Positions 61,719 through 64,000 of a stretch of DNA of 64,000 nt are shown here, piece after piece; the stretch's first letter is position 1, and each line of letters starts with the position of its first letter. The translations under genes were made by a program, and so were the position numbers. This stretch comes from Melioribacter sp051488665 (GTDB lineage Bacteria; Bacteroidota; Ignavibacteria; Ignavibacteriales; Melioribacteraceae), in contig NZ_JBPSEG010000004.1 of the NCBI RefSeq assembly GCF_051488665.1, forward strand, positions 62,001-126,000, given 5' to 3'. A model generated the notes under the pieces. That model saw only the letters and a program-made list of their open reading frames with translations. It was not told where the DNA came from and made no database searches.

Positions 61719-62831
61719 TTATTTTGCAAGGTTCATTTTGCGTGTGAACTGATATTGTCCGGCAGTCATTCTTGCAAAGTAGATGCCGCTTGTTACCTTT
61801 TTACCGAAATTATCGGTGCCGTTCCATTCAACTGTGTATTTGCCTGGGTTCAACAATTCGTGGTCAATAAGTCTTTTGACTTCCTGTCCCATAATATCGT
61901 AAACCACTACGGACACTTTTTCGTTTTTAGGTATGGCAAATTGGATTTTTGTGGACGGATTGAAGGGATTCGGATAATTTTGCGACAATTGATAATCCGA
62001 AGGAATCGAACCGTCTGATTCGATTAATCCCGTAACGCTGTGCGGATCGCCGTGGCACGGTTCGCAATCCATCTGAGTCATCACTGTACCTACCATAGCA
62101 GCCGGAGCGTGACATGTCTGACATTGAGCGGCGTATTCATTTGTAACGTATGTAGATGTAAAAGTACCGGCAAAATATGCGTTCAAAATCTCAGCTGTCT
62201 TGGCTGCAATATCGCCCGCTATACGAGCGCATCTTTCTTTTCTTTCGATGTCTCCAACTTTCTTCTTTGCAACCATACACCACTGAGAGACGGAAGCGTG
62301 ACAGAGAGGACTTCCTCCCACGGATTGCGGAAGGGCTCCTTCGTATTTTTTATCGATATAATCGGCTTGATTTGCGGCGTCTGTCGGAAGATTTTCCGTA
62401 CAGTACCAGCCCCATAACTCGTTAATTAATTTTCCTGAGTCGGCTTTTGAAACGACGAGACTTATAAGAGCGGCTCCGCCGTTTATAGTACCGCAAAGAC
62501 TGCCCCAGCCGGCGCCTCCGCCTCGACCGAAAAGCATAACTTCGATCGGCATGTTTGTCCAGGGGTCGCCGATTTTTTCTCTTAGCGCTTCAACCAGACC
62601 GCCGAATACGCCGGAACAGCAGTCTTTGTCATTCCAGTAAAGATGATGAGCCCGGAGGCGTACATCTTCCGGATCCAACGCTTCATAAGGCCAGGGCCAG
62701 GTTGCGTCTTTGGGACTTGCTAAAATTTTTCCTCCCGAAAGCGCATTCAAACCGGCGACTCCTGCAATTGCTCCGATTGCATATTTGGAGGTGTTCGACA
62801 GAAATTCTTTTCTTGTTAATTCTTTCGGCAT
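61719..62831 (-). CDS. Split-Soret-type cytochrome c with T9SS sorting domain
   Basis: 370 residues. An export signal with a hydrophobic stretch (about 15-32) after TRKEFL; it has Tat-like layout but RK, not RR. The central part (about 55-265) fits the C_GCAxxG_C_C/split-Soret family: DCCSGVFGGLVEAL, AGWGSLCGTINGGAAL, further Cys at about 144, 177, 185, 201, and two haem c sites, CQTCH (237-241) and CEPCH (256-260). Residues 276-370 are a type-A T9SS sorting domain with NYPNPFNPSTKI and SGIYFARMTAG. The protein should end up on the cell surface, suggesting extracellular electron transfer (inference). Confidence 0.87.
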   Translation of the reverse strand: MPKELTRKEFLSNTSKYAIGAIAGVAGLNALSGGKILASPKDATWPWPYEALDPEDVRLRAHHLYWNDKDCCSGVFGGLVEALREKIGDPWTNMPIEVMLFGRGGGAGWGSLCGTINGGAALISLVVSKADSGKLINELWGWYCTENLPTDAANQADYIDKKYEGALPQSVGGSPLCHASVSQWCMVAKKKVGDIERKERCARIAGDIAAKTAEILNAYFAGTFTSTYVTNEYAAQCQTCHAPAAMVGTVMTQMDCEPCHGDPHSVTGLIESDGSIPSDYQLSQNYPNPFNPSTKIQFAIPKNEKVSVVVYDIMGQEVKRLIDHELLNPGKYTVEWNGTDNFGKKVTSGIYFARMTAGQYQFTRKMNLAK

Positions 62832-62844
62832 AACGTTTCTCCTT

Positions 62845-63285
62845 TTAATTGTTTAGTTTGATGTACGGTTCTATTATTTTTATTACGTGAAGCAGTCTGT
62901 TATCGGAATTCATCTTTAGTGCGTTTTTAAAATTTTTAATCGATTCTTTAGCATCGCAATAGAGCCAGAGCATTCCGAGCTGAAGATATTTTTCATACTG
63001 ATTTTTTGTGGGTATTTCGTCTTTTTCGATTTTATTTACCAGATGCGGACATGGGCAATCTTCCCAATCGGGTCGCGTGTTAACGATAATTTCAACGTCT
63101 TCATTTATTAAAAAATAAAATTGGTTGAAGGCTTCTTCAACTTTTCCCACCTGGGTCAGACAAATAATCAGCTTTTTTCTGATTAATTTGTTGCCGGGAT
63201 CTTTATCCAATGCTTTTTCCAGCTCGTTTAGAGCCGAATAGTAATCCCGGATCATAAAATGATAATTTCCAAGCATCTCACTCAT
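62845..63285 (-). CDS. TPR protein upstream of cytochrome
   Basis: 146 residues from ATG 63285 (ATG 63276 also possible). A TPR unit is seen at about 12-45 (RDYYSALNELEKALDKDPGN) with further helical repeats to about 140 (ESIKNFKNALKMNSDN). DCPCPH in the middle holds two cysteines and a histidine. No signal peptide, so cytoplasmic. It is 13 nt before the cytochrome gene and probably co-transcribed from the sigma-54-like promoter; it may be a chaperone or regulator for the exported protein (inference). Confidence 0.7.
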   Translation of the reverse strand: MSEMLGNYHFMIRDYYSALNELEKALDKDPGNKLIRKKLIICLTQVGKVEEAFNQFYFLINEDVEIIVNTRPDWEDCPCPHLVNKIEKDEIPTKNQYEKYLQLGMLWLYCDAKESIKNFKNALKMNSDNRLLHVIKIIEPYIKLNN

Positions 63286-63297
63286 GCCTAAAATCAA

Positions 63298-63313
63298 TAC
63301 AAAAGGCTTGCCA
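63298..63313 (-). promoter_or_regulatory. Sigma-54-like promoter of TPR-cytochrome operon
   Basis: Minus strand TGGCAAGCCTTTTGTA. The -24 GG and -12 G are correctly spaced; deviations from TGGCACG-N4-TTGCA are C to A in the -24 box and C to T in the -12 GC. Start would be near 63287, just before the ATG. Confidence 0.55.
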
Positions 63314-63365
63314 AAAAAACACCCGTTTAATACGATATTAAGATGCTTTTATGCCCGTGGATTGT

Positions 63366-63379
63366 GTTGCATTTGCAAC
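63366..63379. promoter_or_regulatory. Palindrome 1 (GTTGCATTTGCAAC), candidate EBP site
   Basis: Palindrome extending to GTGTTGCA-TT-TGCAACAC (63364-63381), about 85 bp upstream of the predicted start site. It shares 13 of 14 bases with palindrome 2. Confidence 0.6.
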
Positions 63380-63430
63380 ACTTTTTAGTAAGTCTTTTTT
63401 ATCGCTTGACTTATGCAATTGCAACAGAAT

Positions 63431-63444
63431 GTTGCGTTTGCAAC
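63431..63444. promoter_or_regulatory. Palindrome 2 (GTTGCGTTTGCAAC), candidate EBP site
   Basis: Second copy 65 bp from palindrome 1 (about six helical turns), directly after the EBP stop codon. A half-site TTGCAACA lies between them at 63419-63426. Confidence 0.6.
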
Positions 63445-63449
63445 TCTTT

Positions 63450-64000
63450 TCAGGTAAGATTACTCTCTTTCATCCAGCGCCAGAGAGTTGTACGGTTGAT
63501 TCCAAGAAGGCGGGCTACTTTCGACTTGTTCCAGTGATTTTCTTCCAAAAGTTGTAACAGACGCGCCGGACTTACATTCTGAGTTTGCTTTTTGCCGCAT
63601 ACGGTTTTACCGTCGAATATAAATTCGGGAAGCGAACAAATCGTTATCGATTCCTCGCTTTTCGTACGGATTACCGCATACTCGATTACATTTTCGAGTT
63701 CCCGGATATTTCCCGGCCAATGATACGCCATTAAAAGTTCGAGCGCGTCTTTATCGATTCTTTTAATCTCCTTTTTGTACAAAAAATCATATTTTTTAAG
63801 AAAATGAGTAGCCAGGAACGGAATATCTTCTTTACGTTCTCTTAACGGAGGAACTTCAATCGGAATTACATTCAACCTGTAATAGAGGTCTTCTCTGAAT
63901 TTGCCGGCTTTAATAGCTTCTTTAATATCGACGTTCGTAGCGGCAATGATCCGCACATCTACTTTGCGAGTTATCGATTCGCCGAGACGCTCGAAAGTGC
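63450..64000 (-). CDS. Sigma-54-dependent regulator, 5' part beyond window edge
   Basis: The C-terminal 183 residues are visible, entering at TFERLGESITRKVDVRIIAATN inside the AAA+ domain and continuing through REDLYYRLNVIPIEVPPLRERKEDI and YHWPGNIRELENVIEYAV. A C-terminal Fis-type HTH (LLEENHWNKSKVARLLGINRTTLWRWMKE) ends the protein. The sensor domain is not in the window. It lies just upstream of the two palindromes and the sigma-54-like promoter of the cytochrome operon, its likely target. Confidence 0.93.
   Translation of the reverse strand, partial: TFERLGESITRKVDVRIIAATNVDIKEAIKAGKFREDLYYRLNVIPIEVPPLRERKEDIPFLATHFLKKYDFLYKKEIKRIDKDALELLMAYHWPGNIRELENVIEYAVIRTKSEESITICSLPEFIFDGKTVCGKKQTQNVSPARLLQLLEENHWNKSKVARLLGINRTTLWRWMKESNLT

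Noticed and set aside
63364..63381. Palindrome GTGTTGCA-TT-TGCAACAC followed by TTTTT as a plus-strand terminator
   Set aside because: No plus-strand gene precedes it, and a second copy 65 bp away has no T-run, so paired protein-binding sites explain it better.
1..64000. CRISPR array, prophage or insertion sequence
   Set aside because: I found no regularly spaced repeats, transposase, integrase or phage structural gene in the window.

Overview
The window comes from a Gram-negative bacterium of the Bacteroidota/Chlorobi lineage, most likely class Ignavibacteria (Melioribacter-like). The grounds are a type IX secretion (T9SS) C-terminal sorting domain with the NYPNPFNPST signature, TonB-dependent receptors (one paired with a DUF4249 lipoprotein), a DUF4837 lipoprotein, a SprE/PorW-like TPR lipoprotein, a three-gene type-B succinate dehydrogenase, and promoters of the Bacteroidota kind (TTG, about 20 bp, TAnnTTTG). 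This placement is inferred from memory of the families, not from a search. The window is almost wholly coding and chromosomal. I saw no phage, insertion sequence, CRISPR or rRNA.

Layout. 1-5519 (-): a ferredoxin cut by the left edge, then a tightly coupled run of secreted YidD-like protein, two TPR/membrane proteins, ACT protein, PFL/UPF0210 protein, LemA and TPM protein. 5605-13075: acyl-CoA dehydrogenase (-), then rlmN, two secreted proteins, a TonB receptor with DUF4249 partner, an SMR exporter and a SpoU methyltransferase (+). 13076-19387 (-): secA, glnB, SprE-like lipoprotein, AlbA_2 protein; glnE diverges (+). 22341-29691 (-): greA, ribD, tilS, hpt, ftsH, polyprenol/diacylglycerol kinase, DUF4837, with a strong intrinsic terminator inside the greA leader. 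29866-39770 (+ except one beta-barrel): membrane/thioredoxin fusion, CYTH protein, AddB-like nuclease, an AT-rich stretch with a membrane LuxR regulator, small membrane protein and M14 peptidase, then ECF sigma factor, Usp and rpsU. 39795-49041 (-): LOG protein, secG, tRNA-CAU, M48 protease, BtuC-type permease, obg, an acidic protein, sdhB-sdhA-sdhC. 49246-51452 (+): cobalamin riboswitch and BtuB-like receptor. 51456-54245 (-): rluE-like synthase, histidine kinase, peroxiredoxin, dps. 54441-55925 (+): GAF/sigma-54 enhancer-binding protein (EBP). 55922-61608 (-): galactose operon (symporter, small membrane protein, galK, galT, YCII) with a LacI-family gene and operator. 61719-64000 (-): split-Soret-type cytochrome with T9SS tail, TPR protein, and a second EBP cut by the right edge.

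Most notable are two apparent sigma-54 modules, each with an EBP gene beside its likely target. One is dps-peroxiredoxin, with a canonical -24/-12 promoter. The other is a predicted cell-surface multi-cysteine cytochrome operon, with a near-consensus -24/-12 promoter and two matching palindromes. Other points worth a look are a RibD whose deaminase half has lost its zinc ligands, a greA leader attenuator, a membrane protein fused in frame to a thioredoxin that has its own strong ribosome-binding site, and a YidD domain placed behind a signal peptide.
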